This document shows, piece by piece, positions 1 to 13,696 of a DNA stretch of 64,000 nt. This DNA comes from Plectrocnemia conspersa. Its lineage: Eukaryota; Arthropoda; Insecta; Trichoptera; Polycentropodidae. The notes beneath the pieces were generated by a model that was given only the letters and a program-made list of their open reading frames with translations, made no database searches and was not told where the DNA came from. Both the position numbers and the translations under genes were made by a program. The stretch spans positions 1 through 64,000 of the forward strand of contig VTFK01000110.1 in the NCBI GenBank assembly GCA_009617715.1, given 5' to 3'. Numbering within the stretch: position 1 is the first letter of the stretch; every line of letters starts with the position of its first letter.

Positions 1-883
1 GCTTATTAATTATTATATTTTTTGGCGCAAAAATATTTTTGCATCTTATTAAATTGTATTGAGTACAGTTAGTGTTACTTATTTCTCGAAAATGAGAAAT
101 TTGAACATATAATATTTATGTATTTAGATTATTACAGTATATTTTTTGTACATGGAAAATCTTTTTACTGATTTAATTTACTAGAATTTGGGTCAACATC
201 TATGAATGTAAATTATATTATAGTTAATATTTTAAATATAAAAACGCAAAAATAGTTAAACATTTATTAAAACATGGAAGTAGATATTAAACTATTAATT
301 AATTTTAAATCGATGTTATAGAATTTATAGCATAATTTAAAGCATTTACATAGAAATATTGTCTCTTATTTAATTTATTCCGCAAACAAATACTTTTTAA
401 GACTTTATTAAGTCATGTATTTTTGCATTTCTTATTTTATATTTACCGGAAAATGTTTAAAGATTTTAAACGATTTTTTTAATTTCTAGAGTCGGTCATA
501 AAATGAACATTATTAAGCAATATTTTTGAGTGTTTGAATGTATTTGCCCCTTTCCGTACTACCTACTCTGCACGCAACTGTGAACTTGGCCGATTAAAAC
601 TACAATTAGTACTAAAAATTGAAGCGGTTGTAAAACATTTAAAAATATGAATATAAATTTATTTAAAAAAAACTTTTTGTGAAAATTATAGAGAAACAAT
701 TTAAAAAATGTCGAAAAATAAGAAATAATATTTTTTTTAGAAATTTTCTAGAAATAATTCTCGAGAATAATTACTTGATATTATTCATATTTAATTTAAA
801 AAAATTAAAATATATTTAAATTGATTTTTCGATATAATAATAATAACTTGTGCATAATCCATAGATCTTATTATCATGTAGAG

Positions 884-1292
884 CATAGTTTCTTAATCTT
901 TTTACATCCACGGACCACCAAAAAAATCAAAAAATGTTTTGCGGACCATTAACATTGGAATAAAATAATAAATATTTATATAATTGATTTTTTATTTTAA
1001 ACAATTAATTTTGCAACACAGTATGCTGATATAACTATATTTAAGTATATTAAAACAGTCAGTAACAAGAAATATAATTTACAAATCCATAAAATACAGC
1101 ATAAAATTCGATTGTTTATCGAAATAATAAAAATAGGACTACCTGCGATAAGACGATTTCTAAATAGCCCTATGCAAATACAAGCAAATACAAAACAGAT
1201 GTGAAATTAATTTTATTACAAAATCAATTGTAAGATCAGTGAAATTAATTTTATTCAAAAAGTCTTCGCGGACCACCGGTTAAGAAACTATG
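884..1292. mobile_element. hAT-type MITE with 8-bp target duplication
   Basis: The 409-bp element has terminal inverted repeats CATAGTTTCTTAA... and ...TTAAGAAACTATG, and both ends continue into a GGACCACC motif. It is flanked by identical 8-bp direct repeats ATGTAGAG (876-883 and 1293-1300), the duplication length typical of hAT transposons. It has no coding capacity. The right-hand duplication overlaps the left end of the adjacent TA-flanked TIR element, so it inserted there after that element was in place. Confidence 0.8.
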
Positions 1293-1297
1293 ATGTA

Positions 1298-2166
1298 GAG
1301 TACGCTCGGGATAAGGATTCCGGTTTGTTATTATGTGCGTAAACTGTGTGGCTCATAACAATTTCGCTCAGAATATTTATTTTTTTATTTTAAAAGAAAA
1401 TATATGTTTATTTAACATACATACATCTGAGCTAAGTTGAAAATTTCAACGAACAATTAAAAATATATTATATAATTGAAGAAACCAGACATTGATGTCA
1501 TTAATTAAATATTTGCAAAATTAAAAATCTTTCACTAGTCAAAAAAATAATAAAGTCTTTAGCTATTCTTCAAAAGCAAAAAGATATAAAATGGGAAAAG
1601 AAATTATTCGCAGATTGTTTAATGACTCGACGACTCTATTAAGTCATTAGAATCCATTGAATAAATTAAAAAAATATCATTGGCGCAACGATAAGTATAA
1701 TAACTTTTTTAAACCTTACAGAGAATAGTGTAAAAAAACCAACAACGTACGGATTAATGGAAAAATAATTAAAATATTTTAATCCACGGGTAAGAGAATG
1801 AATAACTTACAGTGTATATTTGAATCCTTGATATCAATTAACCCAGATATGCCCAAGAAATTTTGTTCTCTTAAAATTTTATTTATAAATAAAAACAGTG
1901 GCACAAGTTTAGTGACCTACCCATGGGACAGTGGGCATATCTGGGTTTAACCAATATCAACACAAAATTATTTAAAATAAATCACTAGAGAAGATCGAAC
2001 TTCTGTGCCACACTGCACTTTAATGACGAATACCAGCGTTGACGAATCAGCGACTGTCCTTAAAAGAGAAAGCGAGACAACGAAGTACACGCTACATCGC
2101 TTCTCCCTCTCATATACATGTACACGCACACAATAACAAACCGGCATCCTTATCCTGAGCGTACTC
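1298..2166. mobile_element. TA-flanked non-autonomous TIR element, copy 1
   Basis: The 869-bp element has about 32-bp inverted termini beginning GAGTACGCTCGGGATAAGGA. TA lies outside each end (1296-1297, 2167-2168), as in Tc1/mariner-superfamily insertions. The interior is shared with copies at 12840-13696 and 34064-34903. It includes an inverted pair AACCCAGATATGCCC / GGGCATATCTGGGTT near 1843 and 1934. No transposase frame is visible. The superfamily assignment rests only on the TA duplication and the termini. Confidence 0.8.
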
Positions 2167-2754
2167 TATGTTCTTGCAGCGTTTTTTCAAAAGTAACGTT
2201 TTATAGATTATTTGCTTGGGATTGCTTAAGAACACAAATTAAAGAATACCTAATCTGTAATGAATACTAGTTTCATTTTTACAGACAGTGTAGAAATTTA
2301 AAACCATTAAAGTCCATATGGGATTTGAGCCAAAGCTCTTCAAGTTTTAATCACCAAGTTGATATACTACTGATCTATAGTGTTAGCTAATATAAAGTTC
2401 ATACAACAACTGCCATATTTATAGCATAATACTTTGATTGAAATATAATTTTGCTTCGATTAACATAGTATATATCATATCACCTGCTAACATATAAAAA
2501 CGGAAAATTTCTATGCTGTAATGCATTTTTAGTTATTATTAGTTTATCTACAATCACACTTAAAAGTAGTTAGATTTAAAGATCTAATTATTCTCAATAA
2601 AACGTCAGCTTCTGAGGTTTACTAGAATTAAACTGGCATTTTTTTCAATGAATGATAAATTAACGCTTACATCAAAGTGTAACGGATTATCATTAAGCGA
2701 CTACATCCGAAAATATCACTGTATCAATAGGCATAACAAGATATCGTTGTTAAA

Positions 2755-3010
2755 TTAATAACGCTAAGGACACGAGTGGGGTGTTCTTGTGGAAGGGGAG
2801 GGTTCGGCAAATGTTTCCTAAACATGGGGTGAGACTGTGTTTTGCACACTGGGGGTGTACTACGTACGGGGTTAAGTGTGTGTCGTTGTGTACGTTACAA
2901 TCGTGTTATACCGAGGGGTGAATGTAACCCGTGTTTAAATTTGCTAATAGGACATGTCCTGTCTATTTATTGACTTGCTTTATTCGATGGGGATACCCTA
3001 TTACCGAAAT
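2755..3010. promoter_or_regulatory. GC-richer intronic island
   Basis: It contains GTGGGGTGTTCTTGTGGAAG, CACTGGGGGTGTACTACGTA and similar text in otherwise AT-rich DNA. A second smaller island follows at 3400-3600. No repeats or coding similarity seen. Confidence 0.25.
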
Positions 3011-5149
3011 CACTGCGACAATATTTATACACTTTCTGTTCGCGAAAAGAACATGCATGTTTATATAGACTTTGTATTTCTTGGTAATTGATCATTGTAC
3101 ATAACATTTATTTCCACATTAAACGGATGACTTAAAAATGTTACTTTGTAATATGCAAGTTTCGAATTTTGGAATAAGCCGCAAAAATGTAATATATATA
3201 CATAAAATAAATTTCAGAAAAGTTTATGACTCGAACAATATCTAACACGGTGAAACAGATAACACAAAAACATATTAATAAACATAAATCAATATATCTG
3301 TCTTGAATTTCGAGTCGAATAAAGAATAAAATATTCTCCGGAGTTCGCGTGTCGGTATAGTTTGAAGCACTTTGCAAGATGCTTAGTCAGAAATTATGAT
3401 GCCTTTGAACTCGAAACATCTTACTCTCACTACGCCGGGAATATTGTGAAAGTTTTCGCGGAAAACTTTTGGCAGCTTCTAATATGTTTGCCCTAACATG
3501 CTATCTTCAACAGGTGCCCTCTCGTCTTGCCTCAACTAAGCAAGCGTCAGCAAACTACGTATGCACATACATGGTTATTACCTTTGCCCACGTTTCTAGT
3601 TTAATTTACTTCATATGTACTTAAGGATATATATACATACTTATGGAAAGACGCGCCAAATGGAAGTTTAATGGGTTTAAGATACATGGGTGGTGAGATT
3701 TTAGGGGCGTCATATGTATTATATAATTGGCTATGACATATTTTTATATTTACTACAACTCGAAAAGTAATAATCTACTTCTTAGTATTTATGGAATTGA
3801 TATTGATATCATTATTAAAATATGTATTATATCTTGATATTTTACAATAAAATATCTATCGTTCAGATATGACTTTATAATTTTATATATATATGGTAAT
3901 GTAGTGCCTTTTTGATTTTATATTTTAATCCCATATGCTACACTTTGTGGAAATTTGACTTTATATTCAGGAAAGAAGCTAAACAATATTTCCTCTCTTG
4001 TAGATTTTTGTTTTAATTTGCCAAAATTATTAAAAGTGTAGTAATAAAAGTAAATGTTTACTCAAAAACTTTTTTTAAATATTGACTTTTAATGGCATTG
4101 ATCTGTTCTTCATTTAAAAATAAGAATTTGTATATTTGTAAAGAATAATGTAGGTACATACTAAAAAATATATGTAGATACCCAGACGCAGATACTTCCG
4201 CACATCATTCTAATAATATTAAAATTTATAATCAATATATTATATTATTTAATACCTAAATATATTTAACTATATGTCAGCTTATGTATTGTAGATGCTG
4301 CTACTGCTTTATATTCTTTTCTATTTTTAAGTAAAATTTTGTTAAATGTAAGTGTATCATACAAATGTAAATTACTAATACAATCGTAAAATATTTTTAA
4401 AATATGATATTTTTAAATTAAAATCATATTGTCATCTGATATATTGACATATTTTCAAATATATATGTATGTGTATATTGATCATCTATGATTGGATTTT
4501 TTCTGTGCGCAATTTTCGTTTGGGCAATAATCACTGAACCGTCAAACTGTAATGCAGTGAATTTAAATCTGTTGTGTTTGAGATAATAAAAATACATACT
4601 TTACAATGGCATCTATTATAGTGTAGGTTACGTGATAAATTTATACAAGCAAAAAATTTAACTTTGCAGTAATTTTACTATCTTCAATAACACGTTTAAC
4701 CCTTTCGGTGTGCATATCAAATATCAAAAGCGCTAAAAATGTACATTTTTAAAATAAATATATTCTATTGATAATAGAAATTCATTGTAAATAAAAAATA
4801 TATTTTTTAACATAATACAATAAAATTGGTAATTAAAAAAAAATAACTTTTATTTTAAACTACTTTATATTTTTTCCATTTTTAAGCAAGTATATCCATA
4901 TCAATATAAATTATTATATTTATATATTCAATTAAATTTTTGCTACGTAATAATCACCTAATTTGGATTTTCATATTACCAATAATTTAACTGTAAAATA
5001 CAATAATGAGATAACTAATTGAAACGGTAAATTTTCATAATCCTGTAAAATGGACTGATAAATTTCTCCTAAAAATAAAATTGAATTTTTTTTGCTAACC
5101 TGTATACTTAAACATGTATTTTATACTATTTGAGGGAAAAAATGTTATT

Positions 5150-5430
5150 AAATCCAGACATCCCAAAATGATCAGCCGTGTACGGAGCTCTTTGATCATT
5201 GGTCGAGCACGCCCCTGGCGGTGTCCGTCACAGCTATAAATACCAGCAGACAGACTTTGGCTATATACATATAGAGATGGCGGGTGTGGATGTGTACATA
5301 TAACCATGGATACATAGGTACAAACTCGCTATGTCAATAAGCGAACCACAAAGCCACAATGTAATATATCGTGCGCCGCGAACGTTTAGGCCGTACACAA
5401 ATAGTTACACTGCCAAATGGATCATGGGCG
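5150..5430. promoter_or_regulatory. GC-richer intronic island
   Basis: The core is GAGCACGCCCCTGGCGGTGT and nearby CGTGCGCCGCGAACG. A small open minus frame across it has no recognisable product. Confidence 0.25.
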
Positions 5431-7689
5431 GCTCGTGATGATAGGTTTAATTAATTCATACATTATGTACATATATATTGTACCAATTTGTTTTATAGTG
5501 ATTAGCACGTGTGTTTATATATGATACAAGTGATCGAGCTGATATCAAAGACTATACGTTGTATGGTGTTTCCTTTGTAAAAAAACATTACGATTTTTTT
5601 TTTTATGACGTTTCTATGGAATAATTATTTTATTGGGAATTTTGCTTTTTTATCATTATCAATTAATTAATATTAGAAAAAAAAACAATTCAATGAATAG
5701 CGGTGAATATTAAAAATTGGTCAAGGCTTAGAAAATATACGTAAGAATGGTCAATACTTAAAATTATCTAAGAGAGGTGTCAGAATGAAAAATTAACGAC
5801 AAATATCAGTAAATTAAAAAAATATGTTAAATTAGGATATTACTTAAAAAAAATTGATATTATTTTAATATTTTAGTTTTCAAAGACATAATAGATTGCA
5901 GCAATTAAAAAGACAAGCATCAACATTTTCCCAATATGAAAGATAATTTATTATCGTATTTGGTTTTAACCAAATACGAACATATAAAACCCTGAAACGT
6001 CTCTTTTCTTAGAAAATATTTATTATGATTTAATAAGCATTACATTTATCGTATCTATAATATTTTTCTAAAACGTATGTGTCTAATGCTAAGCGTTACA
6101 TATTTTGCATTAGGTAACATGTTTTTAAAACTCAACAAATTATTAAACTGAAATTTTATTGATTAACATTTCTCAACTAATTAGAAATAAGACGGAATTG
6201 TTAACAATTCCGAATATTTGAATTATGATTTTTTTATTTACAAAATACAGATAAATTTAGAATTGCATTTGGGAAATAAAAAACTGAGGTTAAATAAAAA
6301 AATATAAGTAAGAAGACGGGGAAGGGTTCCTAAACTTCAACTGTTCTTCAAAATTAATTACAACGGCGGCTAAAATATTATTTGTTACAAAACTATTATG
6401 ATTAATAAATTTATCAGATTTAAAATAACGGTCAAACAATCTGATAATCCACAGATAAATCTTATGTGATTTTTATAAAATTGCATCTAAGAAAGATTAA
6501 ATTTTAGAGTCCACAGTCAAAAATAAATTTTGTCGTGAAACCAAAGTAAGATAAAAAAATTAGCAAAGAAATATTTCAGAACCACTTTTGTCTGCGAGCG
6601 TGGGAAAATTTTAATATATGAATTTGCTTATCATAAAAACGCGCGAAACGGCTCACCCGTCCCAATACATTGCTAACAGCAAAATTGTATTTCTACAATG
6701 AGTCAAAGGATTAACAGAAACTTTATGAAGTGCCGACTATTATCAACTCTCTCGGATTATAAAATTGAAAGCATCATAATTTTTTATAATATTCTATTTA
6801 TGGATCACCAAATTATACATGCAGAATTTGCTTTTTTATTAAAGATTTGAACAAATAATTTATTTTGTGTTGTGAAATAGTTTTAAAAAATCTGTTAAAA
6901 TGTTCAATGCTAGCGGTGCTAACTATCAACCGATGAATAACGGGCGAGCAAGACCCTAACGATCATAAATCACTGACGGTATAATATAAAAATATACTTA
7001 AACATCATTTTTTTGTGTATGACCGTCCTCCGAGTATGCCGTATTTATTTTTTGCCATTACTCACATTTTTATTTTTTTGTTAAACGGTAAATATTTAAG
7101 GATGCAGAAACGAAATGTGTCATAAAACTTACATTGTGAATATATAGAGTTTCTGTATCTTTTCAATACACCGCTCTCATTACCCACTTAATATATAAAT
7201 GAGTTTTAAAAAATATAAAAATAACCAGAGAATTTTGCATCTTTAAAATTGTGCGAGATATATATCTCACATAAATATTATCAGGTTTCCGTTAAAAATA
7301 AAGAGTATTTTGTTTTTTTAGGAACCCGTAAGTACCCGAATACCCGGTTTTTGGCAACACCAAACCACAAATTTATGTGTAGGGCTGTTTAAATGCATTC
7401 AAAATCCATTCAGACCCTAATTTTTCTAGAATTTTGAAAAAATTTCTTGATGCCTTACATTTACTAAATTTGAACTTTTTCCAAAACTACTTGTATAAGT
7501 ATTAGATATTCGTCAAAAGAAAAATCTTTTATCAATTAAAATGGCACAATCAATACAAGTATATACACACAATAGAAAAATTGTAGCTATCTTATTTCTG
7601 TATATATTTTTTATTACACCATTTTCTTAATTTTCACATACCTATATGATATTTTCATAAAAAAAATAACAGAATTAACCACTCGACCG

Positions 7690-8065
7690 AAAACCAATTA
7701 CAAATACAAATTGACGCCTGTGCCATCATCCACATACATACACACATAGATAGATACATATTTTTTATAATCCCATATCGTCCCTTTGAAACGAATCGAG
7801 CCTCGGGCGATGGTACGGCAGTGGTGCAGCGGCGGCATCAATTTAACAAAACAGCATTATTAGATTAATACCGGAGCGTGTGCCACCAATGGGGGCGGGA
7901 TTACCAATGTATGTCCCGCTGTCAACCGCTGTTTTACAACCGGGGTAGATAAATGACGGATAATAAGTGACGAGATCGGGTTACATGGCTAACCGCGAAA
8001 TACGACCTCTTAAATACTAAACAGTCGATGGTCGAATCTAATCTCGGTCATTACCGACCTGTTAC
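7690..8065. promoter_or_regulatory. GC-richer intronic island
   Basis: The longest such block in this intron apart from 11740-12185: GAGCCTCGGGCGATGGTACG, CAGCGGCGGCATCAA, CAATGGGGGCGGGATT. No ORF or repeat. Candidate enhancer. Confidence 0.3.
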
Positions 8066-8195
8066 AGGGGGGCTATGAATATAGCATATTACATATTTTT
8101 AAATAAGTAAATTTAAAATTATTTGAGTAAATATTTATTATTTTCAATTTGAAAAAAGGAGTTAAAAGTCTGGAAATCGTTGACATCTATATTAT

Positions 8196-8375
8196 TAATT
8201 ATAAATTAATGTGCTATACAATATATAATCAATAAATGTCACTGCAGCTTGGGCCTGTTATTTTTAATAATAGCGCATTTTTTATAAATAAAAATTCGAG
8301 TACCGCTGCTGGGACTCGAACCTGCAACCACAGAGTTAATAGTCTGAGACGTTACGGACTACGGTATTCCATCCT
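8196..8375 (-). mobile_element. tRNA-derived SINE, family A, copy 1
   Basis: On the minus strand the head has an A-box-like TACCGTAGTCCG (8366-8355), an anticodon-arm-like stretch CAGACTATTAACTCTG, and a perfect B box GGTTCGAGTCC (8322-8312). TACCG...CGGTA could pair as an acceptor stem. A shared tail with TTTTATAAAAAATGCGC follows. The tail is shared with 19318-19500, so this is a retroposon and not a tRNA gene. Confidence 0.75.
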
Positions 8376-9099
8376 AATATGCGCTTTTTACTAATGACGA
8401 TATTTTATATACAAGTTTTAAATATTATCATTTAGGCTATTTTGTGTATTTTCTAAAATATAATATGTGTCTCTATATGGGGGATGCATATGTAATATGA
8501 GATTCGATACTAATTCTGTTTGAAAATAGTCTTTAATTTACTTTTAAGACAGAGAAGAGCTCTATTAGAAAACGGTAATACCCTTAAAACGAATTTGGGT
8601 TGATGCGATTTCTATAAAAAAATATTTTAGTTTAATTATAAGATATTTTTCTGTATTTGGTCAGAGTTTGATTATTCATTTTTTTAAATGGACAATATCG
8701 TATAAGTTTTACATCTTTAAGTAACCATAGGTTTCCTGTTAGTAAACATTTATCAAACCATTTTTAATAAAATATACTTAATTTTAAGTTTAACTAAGAA
8801 CATAAATTTAATAAGAATCCGTGTCAGTTTATTTCATGCTGTTAAATCGTTTGAAATATAGCCCTAGAGTTGAACTTTTAAGGACCTTAGATTCTAACAT
8901 ACGATTTTCTAACGCTAAAAAGAGCAAGGATAACTATGTTTTTATATAAAAAAAATATCTTTTAAAAATAAAATATAGTAGAAATATTCTTTATTATTAA
9001 GAAATGAATAATACTGTTGCTTTATTTATTATAAATTAAACTGTACAATAAGCTGAATAATTAATTATTTGATCATTTAAGAATCGGTGAGTTGACTAA

Positions 9100-9860
9100 A
9101 CTAAAAACTGCAACTATACAATCAGTAGTATTTTTACAAATTTTCTAATAATGAACTAGAAAAGCAGTGCATTGAAACTGCTGTAAAAATAATGTATTTT
9201 GCAACTTAAGATGAACTATCACGTATAAAATTGATGAAATTTAATAAATACGGGAACTGACAATATTTTTTAATGTACACAGAATTTTTTATTACTGCAC
9301 AATCAAATTAAATTGATAAATAAATCAACAGCATTTCATTGCACTGAATTGTTATTTAAAAAATAAGTTAATTTTAACTGTGTTTGCAAAACATCATACA
9401 TCATATGTACCAATAATATAAATAATTATTGGCTTTCATCGATGCTGAATTTAGTAGTGTGTTTTATCAACATGAATATACAAAAGTAGGTCTATGATTT
9501 TGTACCATTTTACACTATTTTAACACAATTAAAAAAAAAAAAAAAACATTTTTTGATGACAAACTTCTGTAAATACAACGTATTTAGCAACTCTTAACTG
9601 TCCTAAGATTAACTGTGACATTTAGAATTGTTTTGATAAGTCCACAAATAGTTTTAGTACTAGTACTACTGCATAATTTAATTTTAAAAATGATGAACAG
9701 CCTAAACTATTAATTTTTTCTCACTTTTACTAAAAAAATATATAAATAACTATAAAAATAATCGATATTCACTGTGTTTGCAAAATATATGTTACAGAAA
9801 ACACAGTTAGAAAAATTCATTCCACCCTAATAATGAAAGGTATCGATTAAATTTAATTTT
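9100..9860 (+). repeat. possible two-unit diverged repeat
   Basis: CTGTAAAAATAATGTATTTTGCAACT (9180) resembles CTGTAAATACAACGTATTTAGCAACT (9568), and CTGTGTTTGCAAAACAT (9378) resembles CTGTGTTTGCAAAATAT (9771). Offset is about 390 bp. An A-run of 17 separates the units. Confidence 0.35.
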
Positions 9861-10494
9861 TTTATATTATTTTTGATGTAGGTACAATATATTTTAAACT
9901 CTTTTTTAGTAACCATCTACACCTACAGTGTACTTCATTTTTTTTCTACACATATAATATAAAAATTTATGTGTTAACTAATTAAACGTTTATTATATTA
10001 TAGCTGAATAATCAATCTCGTTTTGTAAGTAAATATAATTATATTAAAATGAATTTTTAATAACTATTATACCATAAAAATACCTATTTAATTATTATAA
10101 TATATTAGTTATAATTTAAAATTAAATAATATAATCATTATGGCAAAGAACTAATTAAGTTTATTACAGAAAAATAATATTAGTCATATTTAATTGTAAA
10201 AAATGACAAGAACGCTTCTAAATTAAATGCATAAAGTTTCCAATATACACATCAAAAAACTATATAGCAAACTTTTTCTTAAAAAAATTATCAAATATAT
10301 AAAACTTTTATCATGTAGCAATTTATAACAAAAGTTTATTTATACTAATTTGTAAAAAAACATAAATAGATCTATCTTATATTTGCGTCGAATAAACCGT
10401 TATTTAAAATTGTATTTTGCTTTAATTTTAATAATTTATTAAAAAATTAATTATTAAATAAAGGTTGATAAATGCCAAAACTCTCACATTCAAA

Positions 10495-10760
10495 GTATAC
10501 ACTGAGGTAGGTTCGAGTTCACAAAGCGTCACTAGAGAGTCGAACACAAAAATAAAATCGGCTTTTACCCGATGGGGGCGAACGAAAATCGGGGGAAAAA
10601 TGAATAAACCGGACGCTGTTTTTGAAACAATTGTAGCGTGAAAATTCCACGGTTTTACATGCGTAGATACGTATACAGAGCCTCTGTGGTACGTTTTTTT
10701 TGACCGCCTAACAACACTCGTTTTTACAAATTAATTTAATTAAAGGTTGGACTCCTGAAT
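10495..10760. promoter_or_regulatory. GC-richer intronic island with the Pax-type site
   Basis: The composition stands out from 80% AT flanks. It contains GATGGGGGCGAACGAAAATC and the Pax-type site at 10626-10645. No coding frame with known similarity is seen. Enhancer function is a guess from composition and location. Confidence 0.3.
10626..10645 (-). promoter_or_regulatory. candidate Pax6 paired-domain binding site
   Basis: The minus strand reads ATTTTCACGCTACAATTGTT. Against the Pax6 paired-domain consensus as I remember it (ANNTTCACGCWTSANTKMNY) only two positions disagree, and the TTCACGC core is exact. It sits in a GC-richer island (10495-10760) in an ey intron, where auto-regulation or regulation by toy would be plausible. 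Binding is inferred, not shown. Confidence 0.35.
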
Positions 10761-11739
10761 CAATTTTTTCCACTGGTGGCGAACGTAAATACAAACTTTT
10801 TAACTTGATATCAAAATAAATATTGTCGATATATTTTAAGATGGCGTTAACATTTTTTACAGATCCTTTGTTTGTACTCAATTATTCAACTTGAAATAGA
10901 GTACGTTTTTTTATGAATGGAAACTCATAGTTATATGAAAATGATCTGATTTTTAATGTTTTTGATGGACCTAAACAGAAAAATAATAATATAATATATT
11001 AGTAGTCACGAGATATGTATGTAACATATTTGAAACAAATATTAGTCGATAACCAAGTTAATGACTTAATGCCAAAAATTATATTTGTATTCTTATAAAT
11101 TTAGATTTTTTCCCAATAATGATAAGCTTAATATATTATAGTAAAAATAATTATTCAAAAATGAAATTTATTAATAAACAAAGTTTGATTTTTGTTATAG
11201 AACATTTTTTAAATATTTTTGTAAACCTTAGGGAACTCTTATTTAATTATAAATTAAAAATATGTAGTAAAAGTCTCAGACACAAAAACCTGGTTAAAGC
11301 TTTTTTTGCGGAAATTAAATCAGAAGCCATTTATTCAATAAACCATATATTAAATCTTCCTTAAAAAGCATACTATTTAGTTGGTAACCAATAATTTATA
11401 GTCTAAAACTCGGCGTTAAATTGTGTTTTATAACAAAAAGTAAAAGCAATAATTAATGACGAAAATTGTTAAATTATATTATACATAATCTTACAAGAAA
11501 AGCTTATTTTTAATTTCGACTTTCAATGCATGACACAATATTAATAAATAGTCTCATGTACAATCTAACTCTACGATTTTTGATTAAAATAACATATTTA
11601 AATGATGTCTAGATTTAGACAGAAGTTATTATTTTGCAAAAAAAAAAATTTTGTACAGTGTAGTAAGGAATACAAATGTTGTATCTAATCTATATCATAC
11701 TTTCGTACGTATCCATAAATACATATATTTTTCAGGGAT

Positions 11740-12185
11740 AGTTTTCACGCAAGCCTGTTTATGATACGTGTGTGTATCGGTTTTAAATGGAAATCCCTCG
11801 TATAAATAAACGCGTCCGCCTTTATACCATATACTCGAGAACGTATCCCCGACAAAAGCGGATATGAAAAAGAGGAGCGGGTGGGCATGTAGATGAGCTC
11901 GGCCATAGTTACCGTCAGAAACATTAGTCTGCCAACTCGCGTGGAAGATTTAATTTTCATTTTTATTCTTTGAAACATTCTTTGATGCCGGGAAACTCCC
12001 CTCTGAAGTTGCTACCCTCGGGCCTCTGTTTCTTTGCGCCCGCCCGGCTTTTGCAACGGCCCGAGATTACCAATATGGCCGGCCACCGCTCTCCTTTTTC
12101 GGCCGCCCCGTCAAATATGACGGCATTGATCTCTCCCAAATCTATATAAATGTATCTTATATAATCAGGCATGTCAAATATACGG
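11740..12185. promoter_or_regulatory. GC-rich intronic island, candidate conserved element
   Basis: A 445-bp block of clearly higher GC, with CTCGGGCCTCTGTTTCTTTG, GCCCGCCCGGC and GGCCGGCCACC. Two overlapping minus-strand frames (77 codons at 11978-11745, 69 codons at 12172-11963) are open but match nothing I know. A TTTTCACGCAAG core (11749) is half of a Pax6-type site. Likely regulatory; an unrecognised exon is possible. Confidence 0.35.
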
Positions 12186-12839
12186 CCTGACGAAAGTTAA
12201 TATATTTTCAGGAAGCTATTTAAAAAAATATATTAATAGAAAATATCCACATAATTTAATTAAAATGTTGATTATTTAAACCAACGTAAAATATTCACAC
12301 CGTTGAAATCTAGCTATCTAGTTTTAGATAAATTGAGAACCTTGAATTTTATAATTAGGATGTTCTTACAGGACAGTTTTATAATTAGTAAGAAATAACT
12401 GCAGTTTATGACATCAAATTAAAATATATTTTTCTCAGACGAAAAGCAACGCAATTAATCAAATTTTTAGAGTACTCAAGCTGATTATCTTACAATATGT
12501 AAAGTAAGGAAGATGAGGGAGTATTTCATAGCCAAATTTAATCAACTTTAGAGGGTCTATGATGTAATGTGTGAACGCGTAATTTAGTGCAAGAGAATTG
12601 GACCATTTTGGTTGGTCGGTGCGTGAACGGACGTCACACGTCTTGTGGATTTTATTAATCTCTAGACATTTTAGACATTTTAGTTTTAATTTCGCAATCG
12701 CAGACTAGACTTCTACCTAACAATACATTTTATTTTGCTAGTATTTAAATTTTGTCTAATGCTTTGGGTTCTCGATTTTTGCCCAACCATTGTGCAGACA
12801 GCTTTCTGTTGTAAATAAACCACTTTTTGTCGTATGTTA

Positions 12840-13696
12840 GAGTACGCTCGGGATAAGGATTCCGGTTTGTTAAAAAAAAATTCGCTCAAATTTCGCTTAA
12901 ATTTTTTTATTTTAAAAGAAAATATATGTTTATTTAACATACATACATCTGAGCTAAGCTGGAAACTTCAACGGATAATTAAAAATATATTATATAATCG
13001 AAGAAACCAGGCATTGATGTCATTAATTAAATATTTGCAAAATTCAAAATCTTTCACTAGTCAAAGAAATAATGAAGTCTTTAACTATTCTTCAAAAGCA
13101 AAAAGATATAAAATGGGGAAAGAAATTATTCGCAGATTGTTTAATGGCTCGACGACTCTATTAAATCATTAGAATCCATTGAATAAATTAAAAAATTATC
13201 ATTGGCGCAACGATAAGAATAATTAATTAAACTTTTTTAAGCCTTACAGAGAATAGTGTAAAAAAAACCAACAACGTACGGATTAATGGAAAAATAATTA
13301 AAATATTTTAATCCACGGGTAAGAGAACGAATAACTTACAGTGTATATTTGAAGCCTTGATATCAATTAACCCAGATATGCCCAAGAAATTTTGTTCTTT
13401 TAAAATTTCTTTTATAAAAAAAAAACAGTGGCACGAGCTTAGTGACATACCCATGGGACAGTGGGCATATCTGAGTTAAACCAATATCAACACAAAATTA
13501 TTTAAAATAAATCACTAGAGAAGATCGAACTTCTGGTCCACACTGCACTTTAATGACGAATACCAGCGTTGACGAATCAGCGACTGTCTTTAAAAGTTAA
13601 AGCGAGACAACGAAGTACAAGCTACATCGCTTTTACCTCTCATATACATCTACACGCACACAATAACAAACTGGCATCCTTATCCCGAACGTACTT
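12840..13696. mobile_element. TA-flanked non-autonomous TIR element, copy 2
   Basis: This 857-bp copy has the same termini and interior as 1298-2166, with TA at 12838-12839 and 13697-13698. The longest open frame across it (about 112 codons on plus) is lysine/asparagine-rich, differs between copies, and has no transposase motif, so I do not call it a gene. The right terminus has diverged (GAACGTACTT). Confidence 0.8.

Noticed and set aside
4698..4720. TTAACCCTTTCGGTGTGC as a third piggyBac-type end
   Set aside because: No matching GGGTTAA terminus downstream within a few hundred bases, and the subterminal sequence differs from the two MITEs.
8300..8375. tRNA gene on minus
   Set aside because: Good A and B boxes, but the arms pair poorly and the tail is shared with 19318-19500, so it is a SINE.
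11745..11765. Second full Pax6 paired-domain site (TTTTCACGCAAGCC)
   Set aside because: Only the TTCACGC core and a few positions agree; kept as a half site in the island description.
12834..13172. 112-codon plus frame
   Set aside because: Lies in the TA-flanked TIR element, is not preserved in the other two copies and has no transposase motif.
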